Below are positions 63,661 through 64,000 of a stretch of DNA of 64,000 bases, one piece after another. Each line of letters starts with the position of its first letter. The stretch's first letter is position 1. Made by a program: the position numbers and the translations under genes. Origin of the DNA: Acridotheres tristis (taxonomy: Eukaryota; Chordata; Aves; Passeriformes; Sturnidae); contig CM072886.1 in assembly GCA_037013685.1 (NCBI GenBank), positions 86,248,922-86,312,921 on the forward strand, in the 5' to 3' direction. The notes beneath the pieces are model-generated. The model searched no databases and had not been told where the DNA came from. It saw nothing but the letters and a program-made list of their open reading frames with translations.

Positions 63661-64000
63661 GAGAGCATAAAGGAACGTATGCCAGAGTTCACTGAAATAG
63701 ATAACTTCTTCTCACTGAAAAGTCGTCATGTCTTGTGAGCAGGATGTGAGGAGTTGCAAGCACAAACAGCTTCATGTTATAAGCTTATAAACAGCTGGCA
63801 AAAATAACTCAAGGTCACTGCAGGTAGTTCTTTCCTGCAGAGTGAAGTCAGTACCACTTTATCATAAGTCCATCACTGGATAGAGCATTGGAGAACTAAA
63901 ATTTCAAAAATTTGACACTTTGAACTGTGTTCCAGGATGGATCACACTGAAGTGTATGGACTGGGTGGGGGGAAACGATATATCATACATCTCATGGACA

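Larger units (their letters stand above)
51276..64000 (+). other. PCBP3: PCBP3 intron following the first coding exon (continues beyond window)
   Basis: The intron begins with the donor gtgaag after the HGK codons. I scanned to the window end for the expected next exon (EVGSIIGKKGE) and did not see it, so the intron is open-ended here. Large early introns are typical of PCBP3 in vertebrates. It holds CR1 pieces at 54592 and 62909, small inverted repeats at 55636, 55942, 58288, 59919 and 61391, and a short CAGAT array at 55177. The remainder, including 51282-54590 and 56000-58280, shows nothing I can name. Open reading frames here are short and unconvincing. Confidence 0.7.

Overview
This window looks like a piece of a large vertebrate gene, almost entirely non-coding. 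It is most likely from a bird, or at least a sauropsid. The base composition is AT-leaning and CpG-poor, with no operon-like packing. None of the open reading frames behaves like a gene: they are short, overlap on both strands and resemble nothing I know. The recognisable interspersed repeats are CR1 LINE pieces in both orientations and two old L2-like LINE fossils. I saw no Alu, B1, L1 or tRNA-derived SINE. CR1 dominance with low repeat density is what bird genomes usually show. The call is inference from repeat content plus one exon, not a species identification.

The one protein-coding element I can support is a single exon on the + strand at 51121-51275. It has a strong polypyrimidine tract and AG acceptor, a short 5' untranslated part, a start codon at 51198, 26 codons and a GT donor. 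The peptide contains KVSEGGLNVTLTIRLLMHGK, the family-specific start of the first KH domain of poly(rC)-binding proteins. The KVSEGG part fits PCBP3 better than PCBP1, PCBP2 or PCBP4. The rest of KH1, with the GxxG loop, must lie on later exons, and I could not find the next exon before 64000. So 51276-64000 is best read as intron. Positions 1-51120 are best read as the upstream 5'UTR intron, possibly reaching promoter-distal or intergenic sequence.

Layout. 1-51120: non-coding, with an unusually CpG-dense patch near 985-1145, an L2-like fossil (4606-4760), CR1 pieces (about 5766, 10386 and 49600), a second L2-like fossil with a reverse-transcriptase motif (20262-20365), a perfect 15-copy TTGGA array (38871-38945), assorted A/T runs and microsatellites, and perfect palindromes at 44284 and 50667. 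51121-51275: the PCBP3 exon. 51276-64000: intron with a CR1 3' piece (54592), a cluster of small perfect inverted and direct repeats (55177-55973), another perfect palindrome (61391) and a longer antisense CR1 copy (62909-63660).

I did not find a convincing undescribed system. The most interesting items are the PCBP3 start exon, whose pyrimidine tract faces a nearly complementary A-rich tract just inside the exon, the CCAAT/TTGGA array, and the inverted-repeat cluster in the following intron.
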